This document shows positions 10,096 to 20,799 of a stretch of 64,000 bases of DNA, in pieces (within the stretch, counting starts at the first letter, position 1; the number at the start of each line of letters is the position of its first letter). This DNA comes from Emiliania huxleyi CCMP1516 (Eukaryota > Haptophyta > Isochrysidales > Noelaerhabdaceae): NCBI RefSeq assembly GCF_000372725.1, contig NW_005199770.1, positions 90,788-154,787 on the forward strand, read 5' to 3'. Below the pieces are notes generated by a model that was given only the letters and a program-made list of their open reading frames with translations, did no database searches and was not told the origin of the DNA. The position numbers and the translations under genes were made by a program.

Positions 10096-10301
10096 CGGAG
10101 CGCGGGCGCGATTGGGGAGATGCATGTGGGAAGGCCACCTATCGGGTCGCCGGGCCGTCGCGGCACCATCCACGCCGCTGAGGCGCCCACGCGGTACAGG
10201 GGGTCCGCGATCTGGGCCCACGGCATTCGAGTGCGAACAGCTAGGGAGGTCCCCCCGTTGGGCCGACCCTCCGATTTTATGAGAAGAGAACAAAGGGAGT
10301 G
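10096..10301 (-). repeat. Right terminal inverted repeat
   Basis: Reverse complement of 4643-4846, with the inner 140 bp (10096-10235) apparently identical. It abuts the right copy of GCCTTAAGGC at 10302-10311. Confidence 0.88.
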
Positions 10302-10420
10302 GCCTTAAGGCGCCTGCCGCTCGAAGGGCTGCACCTGTTCACAGCTGCAGGTGTGAAGAGACGCCGCTCACAGCCTTAAGGCGCCTGCCGCTCGACGAGG
10401 CGCACCTGTTCACAGCTGCA
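10302..10420. repeat. ~70-bp satellite, right block
   Basis: Continuation of the satellite at 4402-4642 in the same orientation: about one and two-thirds units containing CACCTGTTCACAGCTGCAGG and GCCTTAAGGC. It ends abruptly at ~10420. Confidence 0.9.
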
Positions 10421-12041
10421 ATGGGCGTGCCACCTTACTCGAGTGCGGCTGCCTTTCGGTACGTGCGGCCCTCCCGCCTCCCTGCCCCACTGCGTGCCCC
10501 TCGGCTCTCTTCACCGCCCTCTCCCCACGCGTGCTCCTACCGCGCCTACCAGTGCGTGCCGAAGCCCATGCGCAGCGGACCACCAACGGCGCCGCCCTCG
10601 CCGCAGCCACCGCCGATGAACACACCAATGCCCACCGTCCGCTGCGCACTACGGAAGCCGTCGCCCGCGCCTTGTCTATCGCCCAAGGTCACCGCCAAGG
10701 TCACCGCAAAAAAAGAATGGGGGCGATCGTTTGACCTCCGCCGCTTTGCGACATTTCGAGCCACATCATTTTTGCGCCATTTTCTGAAAGTCGGCCGTTT
10801 TTGTCCACACCCCTGCTCCGACTTTAGGACCTCGGGGTCGCGCGCCGGTGCGTCTGCCCAGGCCCGCGTGCATGCCCTCTCCCATCGCGCGCATGCCCTC
10901 TCCCATCGCGGGCGTGGCCTGCCTGAGCGGCACCGCTCGCCGCTCACCCCACTCGCTCGCGCGACACCACAACGTATGTCGCCGCTCACCCGCCAAGCGC
11001 ATCGCCGCAGGATGTCGCACAAGCCCGGCGAGGGGCTCGTGGCACGCGCGCCTCCGGACGTCGGTCCCCACCCCGGCGTGGAGCTCGAGCCGTCGGACGC
11101 TCGCGTCGGCACCGGCTGCGGCTGGGTCGACAAGCGCTCTGTCGACGAGTGCTCTGCGGCCGCAAGCGTGTTTGTCTAAACTGACTTGCGGGAGCTCACC
11201 TTCAAGCTCAAGACACAATGTGTGAAGAACGAAATGCTGGCCGCGCACAAGGCGCGGTTCAGGTCGACGGTGCGCGCCATCCTGACCGTCAGCCCCATCG
11301 CCCTTCTTCGCAAAAGCCACGCAAAAACACGACGAGTTATGCATCCGCGACTTGCTGCTGCTTCTCGCCGGTTCTGGCGGTTCTGGATCGAGGTGCGTTG
11401 AGAGGGCGAGCACCGGGATGCTTGTCTCAACCCAGCAGGGATAAGAGAACTGGCTCTCATCCCACTTAGGCGCTCGTCATGGAATTTGCTCAAAGGTCGG
11501 GACGGGAGGAGACTACGTGTGACCGCGATCTCAACCATTACCACGGTCCTACGGATTACCATTACCACGATCCGCTGGCGCACCTCCGCTCTCCTCACAG
11601 AGGCTTCTGAAGTACGGGCGGAGAACTGCGTGCTCGTCGAAATTGTAAAGCTGCGGCCCGCGCCGTAAAGGACGATAGTCCATCAGTTCACCGCCTCTTT
11701 GCCCTCTTGGCCGCAGCTCTCTTTTTTGCCGCCGCCTTTGCAGCTGCCGTCAATACCCACCTCTTGGCGCGCAGCTTGCGCCCCGTGGTTTTAGAGATGG
11801 TAATGCGAGAGGCCAGGCGATAGCGCCCCCGAACCGTGCCACCCCTGCTGCGCGCAGTCCGTAAAGATTCTGAATATCGTCGGCGAGTTTTTGTCCACAC
11901 CCATGCGACCTCGGGATCCCGACCTCGGGAAACTCGGGATCCCGGCCTCGGGGCCTCGGGATCCCGACCTCGGGACCTCGGGATTCCGACCTGGAGCCTC
12001 CTCGCTCACCTTCAGTTTGGGGGGGGGGTGCGACTTGCGAC
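10421..12041. other. Probable intergenic region with a CTCGGGATCCCGAC minisatellite
   Basis: No recognisable gene. 11903-11996 holds about eight imperfect copies of an ACCTCGGGATCCCG-type unit, itself partly palindromic (GGGATCCC). The phrase TTTTTGTCCACACCC followed by CGAC-TCGGG occurs at ~10799 and ~11888, so part of this region is a dispersed repeat. A Lys/Ala/Arg-rich tail (minus strand, ~11688-11800) is probably low complexity. Confidence 0.5.
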
Positions 12042-12089
12042 TTGCGCTTCCTCGTCCGACACCCCTGCTCCCGCTGCCGTCTGGCGGAT

Positions 12090-12431
12090 ATGGAGCGTGG
12101 TGAGTCGAACGACGAGTGGAACGCCGAGCGCCGAGCGCGCGCACTGCGCGCAGTGCACGAAACGATGGAACAGGTGCTCACAATCATCGAAGCTCGCGAG
12201 CAGGGCAACCAGCAGGGCAATCAGCAGGGCAAGAAGCGACTGCGCTCCCTGGAGCCCAGATTCCCCGCCAAGATCAGACTCTGTCCGGAGTGGCTGTTCA
12301 AGGAGGTATTCCTGTTTACCGGGCGAGGTTCCGACCTGATGTTCGCCGTAGAATCGGGCGACGAGCGGATCAGCATGATCAGCGCGTACAATAAAGCGAA
12401 GGGCCAACTTCCCCCCTCCGAGGAAGGCTGA
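12090..12431 (+). CDS. Small hypothetical protein
   Basis: A 113-codon frame from ATG 12090, beginning MERGESNDEWNAERRARAL, followed by HETMEQVLTIIEAREQ. It looks like a charged helix or coiled coil, followed by a QGNQQGNQQGKK run and a folded-looking end (RLCPEWLFKEVFLFTG, DLMFAVESGDERIS). An upstream in-frame ATG exists at 12042. No family is recognised. It might be an exon of a larger gene. Confidence 0.35.
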   Translation: MERGESNDEWNAERRARALRAVHETMEQVLTIIEAREQGNQQGNQQGKKRLRSLEPRFPAKIRLCPEWLFKEVFLFTGRGSDLMFAVESGDERISMISAYNKAKGQLPPSEEG

Positions 12432-12983
12432 ATTTCTGCACCTCATCAAAAAGTTCTGCGTGAACCCGCCCAAAGGGAGTTGGGCAGACCTACCCGACCA
12501 AGGAGTCGCGATGGAGCTACTACCTACTTGGCAAGGAGCTACCCCTCCCCCACCCTCGCCGGTGCTTTGCGCATTGCGGGGATTTCCGCAAGGGTAGAGG
12601 GCCCACAGCGTCCTAATCTAAAATTTGAGGATTAAGGATTCAGACTTCGCTTTAGTGAGGCCAAAGTGAGTTTATGGATGGGTGAGAACGATGCGCGACA
12701 CGGGGAGGCACGCGGACCGACTCGTCGGCGACTTTGCTGCACGCCGTCTCAGAATTTTTCTCAGCGTGAGCGAAACGTGGAAGAGTGCCACCGTCGGGTA
12801 GGACGGGTCGGCCCGGAGCATCGGAGTAGCCGTCGTGGTCGCGGCGAGCTGCGCCGGCCACTCCGGCGCCGCGTCGGCAACATGGGAGCATGTCCACCGC
12901 CACTTCGCGGTCGCAGCGCTGTGGTCGCCCGAAACGCCGCATGTACCTCTGGCGGGCCAAAGATCGACTCGCATGTCGATTTC

Positions 12984-13032
12984 GACTTGACGGCAGCATG
13001 GAGGCATCACGTCTCCATGCTGCCGTCAAGTC
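12984..13032. repeat. Perfect 20-bp inverted repeat with a 9-nt loop
   Basis: Arms 12984-13003 (GACTTGACGGCAGCATGGAG) and 13013-13032 are exact reverse complements around the loop GCATCACGT. Further inverted matches occur on both sides (GCGCTGTGGTCGCC near 12918 with its complement near 13045, and CGCATGTACCTC near 12937 with its complement near 13070), but in a different order, so the larger palindrome is rearranged. Confidence 0.9.
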
Positions 13033-13214
13033 GGAGCCAGTCTGCGGCGACCACAGCGCTTGCAGGAGGTACATGCGAGCTTTTCAGAGTCAAGCGATTG
13101 CGCGAAACCCCACACTGGTGGATTTTGGGGCGCTGTGGGCCCCCTAGCAAGGGCCCTCTGTGTGAGGGCCAGTGAACATCTTTAGGTTTAGCTTCTGGGC
13201 CAGGAAAAGGGTTG

Positions 13215-14694
13215 CTAGGAGCATACAAGGCTGATGGCCTGGAACACGGGGTTGTTGCTCTGGGTGCGGTGGTTTGAAGTCGGTGTGCTGGCCATGAAAT
13301 TGACGACGATCGTGAGCGTGTGCGAAAACAACGGATCGATCACGCCAACGAATTCTACCATGGGGATACCACGTCCGGGACCTAGCCACCTCGGCACCTC
13401 GTTTGCCTCAATGACGCGACGAAATTCGCCGTCGAGTTGGAGGATTGCCGAGCCTTGTGTCGCACTTTTGTAAGTCTCGAGCCACAGATTGGTGCAAGCT
13501 GGCGGCACGGGGAAGGCAATGCAGCTGCCGACGCCCAAAGCCCACCCAAGATCTCTTTGTGATGCCATGTCGATTAAATGTCTCAACTCTCCAACCGGAG
13601 ACTCGGCCGAGTGGCCTAAGGTCACCGCCTGTTTCGTTGGTCACGGTGTGGCAGGCGACTTGGCCGTGCGTGTCCTGATGACGCATTCGATGCGAGAGTG
13701 GCGCTGCAAGGGGGCGTCGATCTTGCTGAATCGAGTTTGCCTCCTGGTGGCCGTGCAGCTCCTGCACAAACGTGTTCTCAAAAAGCTGTCCCAGCATGCA
13801 CGCAATCAGCGCGTGGCCGTCGGCATTGGGATGGACCATGTCCGCGTACAGAGGTAGCCCCAGCGAGCCCGCTCTCGTCAGGCTCACCTCGCCGGCTCCA
13901 TTTGCGCTCGTCTTCTTTCCAACACACGTCGACGAGTTGGCCATGTCTGACGCCTCGTTCCAGATGGCGACTCGCGAGATGTCGACAATGGGTAGGTCGT
14001 AGTGGTGGGCAAGCCGTCGAAAAAGGGCGTCGGTGGTATGCTGTCGATTCAGGTTGCCCGTGGACGAGCTGAAAACCGCATCCAGCGTCACCCAATTGAG
14101 CAAGACGACCGCCGCGCCACTTTCGAGCAACTGTCGGACAAGGCGTTCGTCTTCCTCATGTTCGTTTTCCCGCACGGATTGGATGACAACGACATCCGGT
14201 GTAAAGGTGTCACTCCACTGGGCCAGGCCACACGTCCGATGGTAGAATGCACCCTTCCCGGAGACAGCCGTATTCTTCACGACGACCTCAGCATGAGGAT
14301 CGAGCATTGATGCGAGTCTGTCAGCGAATCGCCTCACGTAACCGAACCGCACCTGCTTCAAGCCGCCGCTGGTTGTCGTGTAGTCCTTCTCCCCAACGGT
14401 GACGCTGTCCCCGATGAAGAGAACCTTGAGAGACTTTTGCGCCAACGCGCGCGAAACTGCAGCATCGAAGCGCTTATTCGATCCTCGCTTCGAGACTGAG
14501 ATGGCCTCTTGATGGCACGAGATGGACGCACAGAGAGACCGGACGATGCCTTGATGCCGCGCCAAGTCGGCGATGCTCGCCGCTTCTTCCCGGCAGTGGA
14601 TGTTTGCCTGGCACATTGCATTTGGCATTGGGCATTCGCCAGTGGAGAGGCATTGGGTCAGGCCTGTTGTCAAGAACGCCACTAACAACAACAT
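13215..14694 (-). CDS. Secreted SGNH/GDSL-like hydrolase, frame break near 13560
   Basis: Minus strand. The first good start is the ATG at 14694, giving a signal peptide MLLLVAFLTTGLTQC. An in-frame non-ATG extension reaches 14730. SGNH blocks follow in order: block I KVLFIGDSVTVGEKDY (nucleophile Ser in GDS), an oxyanion Gly in NTAVSGKGAFYH, then PDVVVIQSVREN in the block III position, and block V DMVHPNADGHALIACML with the Asp/His pair. A C-terminal beta-rich domain follows (CHTVTNETGGDL, then GWALGVGSCIAFPVP, then LWLETYKSATQGSAILQLDG), but its second half lies in a different frame from about 13555-13575 and runs to 13215. The family hydrolyses esters of lipids or carbohydrates. The two-domain layout resembles secreted or cell-surface algal and plant SGNH proteins. 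The frame break may be an assembly error. Confidence 0.75.
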
Positions 14695-14814
14695 CCGAAG
14701 CCGAGTCGCCGCTCGCTGAGCGAATGTCAAACCGGCGTGCTCCGATGTGGCTGTCGAGAGCGCCGCGCTTCACCGGGCGCGAAGTTATACGGCCTAAAGG
14801 AGATACACACATTT

Positions 14815-15440
14815 GTGGAGGGGTTCTGTCGGCAGCAGCAGTGGCGGCGGCGGCGGCAGGCCGGGCAGAGCGAAGAGGGCGAAAGGAAGGCGTGAAGGCG
14901 GCGAGGGGAGGTGCTGGGTAAGATGGAGGGCCGGCGGAGGAGGCGGGGGAGATGGGTGGGCGGTGCGTGCGGGGGGTTGGAAGGAAGAGGCGGTGGCAGT
15001 ATCAGCGGCAGCAGCAGCAACGGCGGCGGTGGCAGAAGGACGAGGTGGAGAAGGAAGGCGCGAAGGCGGCGAGGGGAGAGGAGGCGCTGGGGAAGAGGGA
15101 AGGGCGGCGGAGGAGGCGGCGGGGGGGGGGGGGTAGGTGTGTGTGTGCAAGGGAGCGGCGGCGGCGGCGGCGGAAGCGGTGGCCGCAGCGGCTCAGGCGG
15201 CAACGGCGGCAGAAGGCCGGGTAGAGGATGAGATGGAGAAGGAAGGTGCGAAGGCGGCGGTGGGATCAAGGAGGTCGAGGGAAGAGGGAGGCGGCGGTGG
15301 TGCGGGTGGGAGGGCACGGGTGGGCTGGAAGGGAGCGGCGGTGATGTGAGCGGCAGTGGCAGCGTCCACGCAAACAGCGAATCCCCCGCGAAGGTGGATG
15401 GGAGGGGAGTCGGCGGGGAGTGAAGAAGGAGGAGGTTTTT
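14815..15440. repeat. Polypurine (GA/GGC-rich) tandem repeat, ~170-190-bp period
   Basis: The plus strand is almost entirely G and A with GGC runs. Three long copies begin with similar phrases: GAAGGAAGGCGTGAAGGCGG at ~14881, GAAGGAAGGCGCGAAGGCGG at ~15050 and GAAGGAAGGTGCGAAGGCGG at ~15238. A G run lies at 15120-15133. The Pro/His/Ser-rich minus-strand frame over it is a composition artefact. Confidence 0.85.
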
Positions 15441-16777
15441 GAGCGGCGCGGCTGCGCGGCGGAGGGTGGAGCGACGGCCCCGCCGTTGGGCATGGCGAAA
15501 CCACTGCCGATGCAGCAGACGACGCCGCCGCCGCCAGCGCCGCCGGCCGCCAGGGCGGAGAGGCAGTGGTGGAGAGGAGGGGCGAGGCGGGCGGGGGTCG
15601 GCGAGGGGATTTTGAGAATCTGCTGCTCGTGTGACGCGCGCCCGCGCGCGGTGCAGGGCGGGCAGAGAGATGCGGCGCACCCGAGGTGCTGCAGAACACC
15701 GGCGCGGAGGTTAGCAATAAAAAAGAAATTCTGGAGTTTGACTCCCGGGATCTGGAGCAGTGCGACTGCCTTAATCGATCTAAGACAGTTCGCACACCTT
15801 TCACGACTGTTGCATACACGTACTCGGCTCTGGAGATTGCTTCCGCTCGGAATAGAAGTCGATGATCCTCCTTGTCTCGCTCTTAGTGATGCCGTACTTG
15901 CTCACCGTTGCCGCCACCTAGGGCTCCTTCAAGCGCGCCGCCTCCGCGCCGCCCGAGCGGACCCCGAGCCCGTCGCGCGTGCACGACCCGCTGCACGCCT
16001 AGGGAGGACGGAGGGCGGCGGGGCTTGAGGAGGCCCGATCCGGCCGCGCGATGCTAGCGCTCGGACGTCGCGAGCGCCGCCGTCGCCCGTCGCCTGGGCC
16101 GACGGGGTGCCGGGCGCACTTGACGGGCTGAGTGCGGGGAGGGCCCCAGCCCGTCGAGTCATGTGCATGTCTATCGGGGGGGGACTGGTGGGGACTGGTG
16201 CCGACTGGTGCAGCTGGTTAAAACTGATCCAGAGAGAAACTGACCTCGGAAAAAACTGATGAAAAAAAGAATGGCCTCTCTAGGCGCCGTTCACACCTCT
16301 CTGAAAAAAGAAATCGCTGGACCCCCTCCCCAGAGCGAATTTTTTCCAGAGAAAAAAGAAATACGGTTTTCTCTCTACGTACCAGCCTGCACGCCTTCCC
16401 TCTTACTACTTGGCTGGTCGCAGGCGGCATAAACGAGAACGCCGCACGCCAGCCACGCCACTCACCCCACGCTTGCTCTGCCCGCTCGGCAAAGTATATG
16501 GCGGTGTGGCGGCCGCGGGCCGCTTCGAGTGTGCCGTGCAGCGACGCGACGAGAGCCTCGAGCTGCTCGAAGTGCGGCGACGGGCGGGTGGACGAGTGGC
16601 CACAGACGGGGCAGAAGTCGCGCACGTCGCGCCCCGGCCTGGGAGGTGGGCGGTTGGTAATTGAGCGCTTGCGCATTATAAGGTGCTGTACATCTTTCTT
16701 ATTTCCTGCTTACCTCTCTGCTTTCTCGCACTTTCTCTCCTTATACCACCTTTTTTTTTTTCTACTGTTTTTTCGTC
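15441..16777. other. Unassigned region left of the gap
   Basis: No convincing gene. On the minus strand around 16450-16650 a short stretch reads FCPVCGHSSTRPSPHFEQLE with a CxxC pair. It could be an exon of a zinc-binding protein whose other part lies beyond the gap (CPTCSPHR on the minus strand near 16960). Confidence 0.3.
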
Positions 16778-16877
16778 NNNNNNNNNNNNNNNNNNNNNNN
16801 NNNNNNNNNNNNNNNNNNNNNNNNNNNNNNNNNNNNNNNNNNNNNNNNNNNNNNNNNNNNNNNNNNNNNNNNNNNNN
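16778..16877. other. Assembly gap (100 N)
   Basis: Exactly 100 N bases, the usual size of a scaffold gap of unknown length. It lies between T-rich sequence on the left and GC-rich sequence on the right. Confidence 0.99.
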
Positions 16878-17708
16878 AAGGGGCCCCAGCAGAAGCCGCA
16901 GGAGGGGGGGGAGCGGAGTGGGCGGCCTCCGCTGTCCCTCGCGCTGCAGCGGCCGGTGGGGGCTGCACGTCGGGCACGGGAGTGGGAGCATGTCGCTCGG
17001 CGGGATGAAGCTCGAGTTGACCAGCTCGAAAGCGCCCCAACAAAGTATAGAAAAATAAAGCCAACGAAAAAAGAATTCTTAAAATACAAGCCTCTCTCAC
17101 AGCACGCTGGCACGACAGGGGCGCGGACTGGCGCGGACTGGCACGAAAAAAAGAAAAATCACGGCGAGCGGCATCAGTGAGGCCAGCTCACGCATTCGCT
17201 CGCCGGCTGTCACGGGCATGCAGCACGCTCGCCGATAGCCACACCGCAGCCGACGGCATCGCCAACGCCCTTCGCTCGGACCCGCACCTGCTGGATCGGG
17301 TACTCTCCGAAGGAGGCTCTGAGCTGCGGCGCCGAGTCCTTGCAACCAGGCTCCTCGCTCCCACTCCACCTGCCCTGGCCTATTCTTGCTCTGCTGGCTG
17401 ACCGCCACGCTCACACCTGATCTGCATGCACAGCCTGCGGACGACTACGGGAGACGAGCTGCTCAACGTCATCGACGCCTTTGCGAGCGCCGACCTCATG
17501 TGATGTGCGTCACATCCGACGACTGCAAGCCCATGGAGAAGTCACAGGGCACGGTGAAAGACCGGCGCTACATCTGTGCCGACGGGACTACACAGGCGCC
17601 GTCAAATCCAGGTCTACCCCGCGGAGTATCCCTTCCCTCTTTCCATCCCGTGCGACCACGACCTATTGCGCTCCACCCCGTCCTCTCACTCTTGCGATAT
17701 TACACTGC
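16878..17708. other. Unassigned region right of the gap
   Basis: Only short open stretches. At 17177-17401 a plus frame includes SHTAADGIANALRSDPHLLD followed by RVLSEGGSELRRRVL, which looks helical and may be a small exon, but no family is recognised. The rest shows nothing supportable. Confidence 0.3.
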
Positions 17709-19867
17709 TCACCTGTAGCGCCCGGCGACGGCGGCGGCGGTGGAGGCCAAGGTCTTCGGCGCCCTCAGCAATAGGAACCTGGCTAGAACATGAAGTTCAG
17801 ACCAACAACACACGGCCCGCGATGGTTCCACCGATCCAGCGCGGCCCGGCGACGGGCCGACGTTCGCGCGCGCCTCGGCCACCGCACCGACGCACTGCGA
17901 ACCGTCCCAAACCTCGAGCAGCGCCGCGTAGCTCCTGTTCGCCGCGAATGCATCGCCAAGTGCCTTTTTGGCGCGAGCGAGCCCAAGCAGGCACAACGGC
18001 ATCTGCGGCTTGGCCGACGGCGCAAGGCACGCGCCGAAGGCGTCGGCGGCGTCGGCGGCCCCGTCGCCGTCATTGCTACTGCTGCGCATCATGAGCAGCA
18101 GCGCGCCGTGTAGCGCGACGGCGGGCAGGGAGAGGAGTGTCGTCGACGACGGCCGCAATAGAACGCGGTTGGCGTGCTCCTCAAGCTTGCGCGCCGCCGC
18201 TGCCGCCGCAAGTGCAGCCGCCGCGTCACCGCGCGTCAGGTTGACCATCGCCCGAACCTGCAGCGCGAGGACCGCCGCGCCCGCTGCCTCGTAGGCGTGG
18301 CCCGTGCCGATGTAGTGCGCCTCGGCGACGCCGATGACTTCGAGCGCGAGCGCGACGCGTTCGGCGATGCAACCGTCAGCCGAACTGCACACACTTGTGA
18401 TTGGCTCGTCGTCAGGCACGTAGGGCAGCGGCACGCCGCGCTGGTGGATGCGCATCAGCGCGCCCATCGCGGCGGCGTGATGCCAGCTCGCCTCGGAGAA
18501 GGGCGAGTAGAAAGAGTGGTCCGAGACGGTGCGCCCCGACCACGAGAGCGGCGGCGGCACAGCCTCCGACGGTAGCGAACGCCAGTCGAGCGCCGTCTCA
18601 AGCGGCGGCGCCGCGTTCCCCATCAGCTCGGTGAGTAGCGGCCACAACGCCTGCCGCGCGCGCATCCGCATCTGCCACTGCAGGTAGGCGGTCGCGTTGT
18701 ACCACGCGCCACCCAAGTCGCCAGCGAAGGCGTCGGGCGCTGCCGCCGAGTCCGGCTCGCCCTCGGGCAGCAACCGCAACGCTTGCCCCGCCGCATAGCC
18801 CATGCGCGTCAGCCGATCGCGCGCATCGTCGATCTTGCACTGTTGCAGCAGCTCGTACGCCTCGAACTCGAGCGAGTGGTACAAGTTGCCGGCGTTGAAG
18901 GCGAATCCGAAGCCGCGGCTCGTGTTGATCAGCCCGCCGCGGTCGCCCAGTGCACCGGGCAGCCGCGCAAACGCGTCCGCTGCCGCAACGGACGCGCCAT
19001 TGGCGGCGGCGGCATCGCGCCACTGGCCGGCGCGGTCAGAAATGTGGCTGGGCATGTGCAGCGAGTGGCAGGCGTCGCGCACCGTGGCGGGATACTGACG
19101 CGCATACTCGAGGCCGTCGTTGTACACGCTGCCGTTCGGATAGTCGTGAGCGTGCATGCCGTAGTGTATCGTCCCAGGGAAGTTCCTGTTGCGTGCATAG
19201 GCGGCCGCTGCCAGCTCGCGTGCCTGCTGGGCGTAGGCGTCGCACTCAGGCCCACCGACAGAGGCGCACGAGCCGACCGAGCCGAGCGCGAGCGTGGCGA
19301 AGGGCACGAACGAGCCGGCGGTCGGATCGTCAGGGAACGCCCCCGCGAGGGCGCTCACTGCTGCGCGGTATGCTGCGAAACGGGCCGCGCGGGTGGCGGC
19401 GACCGCGTCGTCGGTGGTCGGCGGGGTGGGCTCGCCGTTGAGGACCTGCACCGAGGCAAAATACCGGCGCTCGCGTTCGGTCATGTTGCCCGGGAAGTCG
19501 TCGCGCGCCGCCTGGCGGCGCAGCACGGCGAGCGACCCGTTGACATCCTCGGCGTTCCAGATGAGCTGCGCGTTGCACAGAGCACGCCCCCACGCAGCCA
19601 TGTGAAGTGATGGGTCGGCGGCGAGCGCTGCATCGAAGGAATATATGCACATGTCGTAAAAAAGTTGTGGAGCGCCTTAAGGCCAAGTACGAAGCGTGCC
19701 TCAGCCGTCGGGTTGCTTGCAGTCACGTGGAAGGGGCGGATGTCGCCCAGCGCCGACGTCGGGCAGTCCGCGAGCAGCGTGACCTCCCACGGCTCGAGGT
19801 TCGGCGCCTGCAGCAGCGGAGACTCGACGCACGACGCGGCGACGATGGGGAGGTGGAGCGCGAGCAT
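17709..19867 (-). CDS. TPR-like protein resembling bacterial tetratricopeptide proteins, one frame break
   Basis: Minus strand. The likely start is the ATG at 19867 (MLALHLPIVAASCVES, a possible signal peptide). The first ~70 residues end LGLKALHNFF. The next frame resumes YDMCIYSFDAALAADPSLHM, so one base is missing in a six-T run at ~19655. The remaining 647 residues to 17709 contain helical TPR-type pairs and the signature TIHYGMHAHDYPNG, then CHSLHMPSHISDRAGQWRDA. This His-rich H-Y-x-x-H-A-H-D ... H-x-x-H-M-P-S-H-I pattern is shared with bacterial TPR proteins of unknown biochemical role, and may bind metal (my inference). Later repeats are Ala-rich and the end is basic. The frame is intronless over 1.9 kb, which suits a gene of bacterial ancestry. 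Confidence 0.65.
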
Positions 19868-20799
19868 CTCAAGGTATATGGCTCTCCAGAGCGAGGCGTC
19901 GGACGGCAGCCTTCTCGGCTTTTTTGGGCTGGGACGAGCGGGACGAGCTTCGCGATTGCGACCACGCCACCAGCTGCAGTGGCTCCTCCTTGGCATGCCG
20001 CACACACACACACACACCGCACCGCACTCCGCGCTCGCACGCCCCCCGCCCCGCCTAGGTGGGAAACAGATGAGGAGATGGAACAGCCCTCGGACTGGAC
20101 ACCAACGCGGTATGGGTGGACGCGAGACAGATGATGACGACACGCACGAGCAACACACAGACACAAACAAGCTCACAAGACACACAGCCAGCGTGGCTGC
20201 CACACACCCTGAGTTGGCGTACACATAACTCAAGGCCGCGCCCCCCCTGTCGCCCCCCCCAGCACTCCAAGGTGCCAAAGGAGTGTTGCAGGGCGTAGCG
20301 GCGACTAAAAAGAAGAAATCGGCCGGCGCAAGCTCGGTAAAACGGGCCAACCAGGTGACACAGCTAGATGCGATACCTGATGCCATTCCTCGATTTTCTT
20401 TTCCCTTACTCGAGTACCCGAGGCTCTTAGGCAGGCTTGGGTACTGGTGGGACGGGGGCGGGGGAGGCGGTAGGGGTGGGGGCGGGGGCGGGGGTGGGGG
20501 TGGAGGGTGGGGGATTGGAGATGTGTGAGATTTGCCCGAGATTGCCCGAGATTTTCTCATAACCCTACCCGCCCGCTCACCGCATCCCGAATCTCGCCGC
20601 CACGCGCCGGCTCGTCCTTCGGGAAGACCCAACCAAATGCACTTGCTTGCGACTTGGAGCACTTGGAGTGCAGTTGGTAACCGCACAACAACCAAGTGCG
20701 GTTGGCAAGTTGATGAGCTCTTCAAGCCCACCGTTGACGACCCAAGTAAAGAACAAAAATTCTTCTTTCCGAGAAGCAGCGACACCGATTCGCACAGAC
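19868..20799. other. Intergenic region between the divergent TPR and carotenoid-isomerase-like genes
   Basis: The two genes point away from each other, so this ~930 bp should hold both promoters. It contains a short (CA)n tract near 20000, a G-run tract at ~20453-20520 (repeated GGGGGC/GGGGGT, possible quadruplex) and the phrase ACCCTACCCGCCCGCTCACC at ~20563, which also occurs at ~2392. No gene is seen. Confidence 0.5.

Larger units (their letters stand above)
4643..10301. mobile_element. 5.66-kb MULE-like element with ~205-bp terminal inverted repeats
   Basis: The two ends are inverted copies. 4707-4846 and 10096-10235 (140 bp each) appear identical when one is reverse-complemented. The outermost ~64 bp match imperfectly, starting ACTCCCTTT on the left and ending AAAGGGAGTG on the right. 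The element is flanked on both sides by GCCTTAAGGC (4633-4642 and 10302-10311), which looks like a 10-bp target duplication, and outside that by the same 70-bp satellite. Long terminal repeats of ~200 bp plus a 9-11-bp duplication fit the Mutator-like class. Cargo: a ketosynthase fragment (5485-5830) and a 970-codon frame (6160-9072). No MULE transposase motif is recognisable, so it may be non-autonomous. The duplication is less certain because its sequence is itself a palindrome and part of the satellite. Confidence 0.75.

Noticed and set aside
10421-11179. 252-codon plus-strand frame
   Set aside because: Begins inside the satellite, is Pro/Ala/Ser-rich throughout and has no motif; overlapping frames are equally open.
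13600-13640. tRNA-like phrase (CGGCCGAGTGGCCTAAGG)
   Set aside because: Resembles a D-arm but no acceptor, anticodon or T arms can be folded around it, and it lies inside the SGNH coding sequence on the other strand.
14727-15680. 317-codon minus-strand Pro/His/Ser-rich frame
   Set aside because: Pure consequence of the polypurine tract on the plus strand; no folded region.
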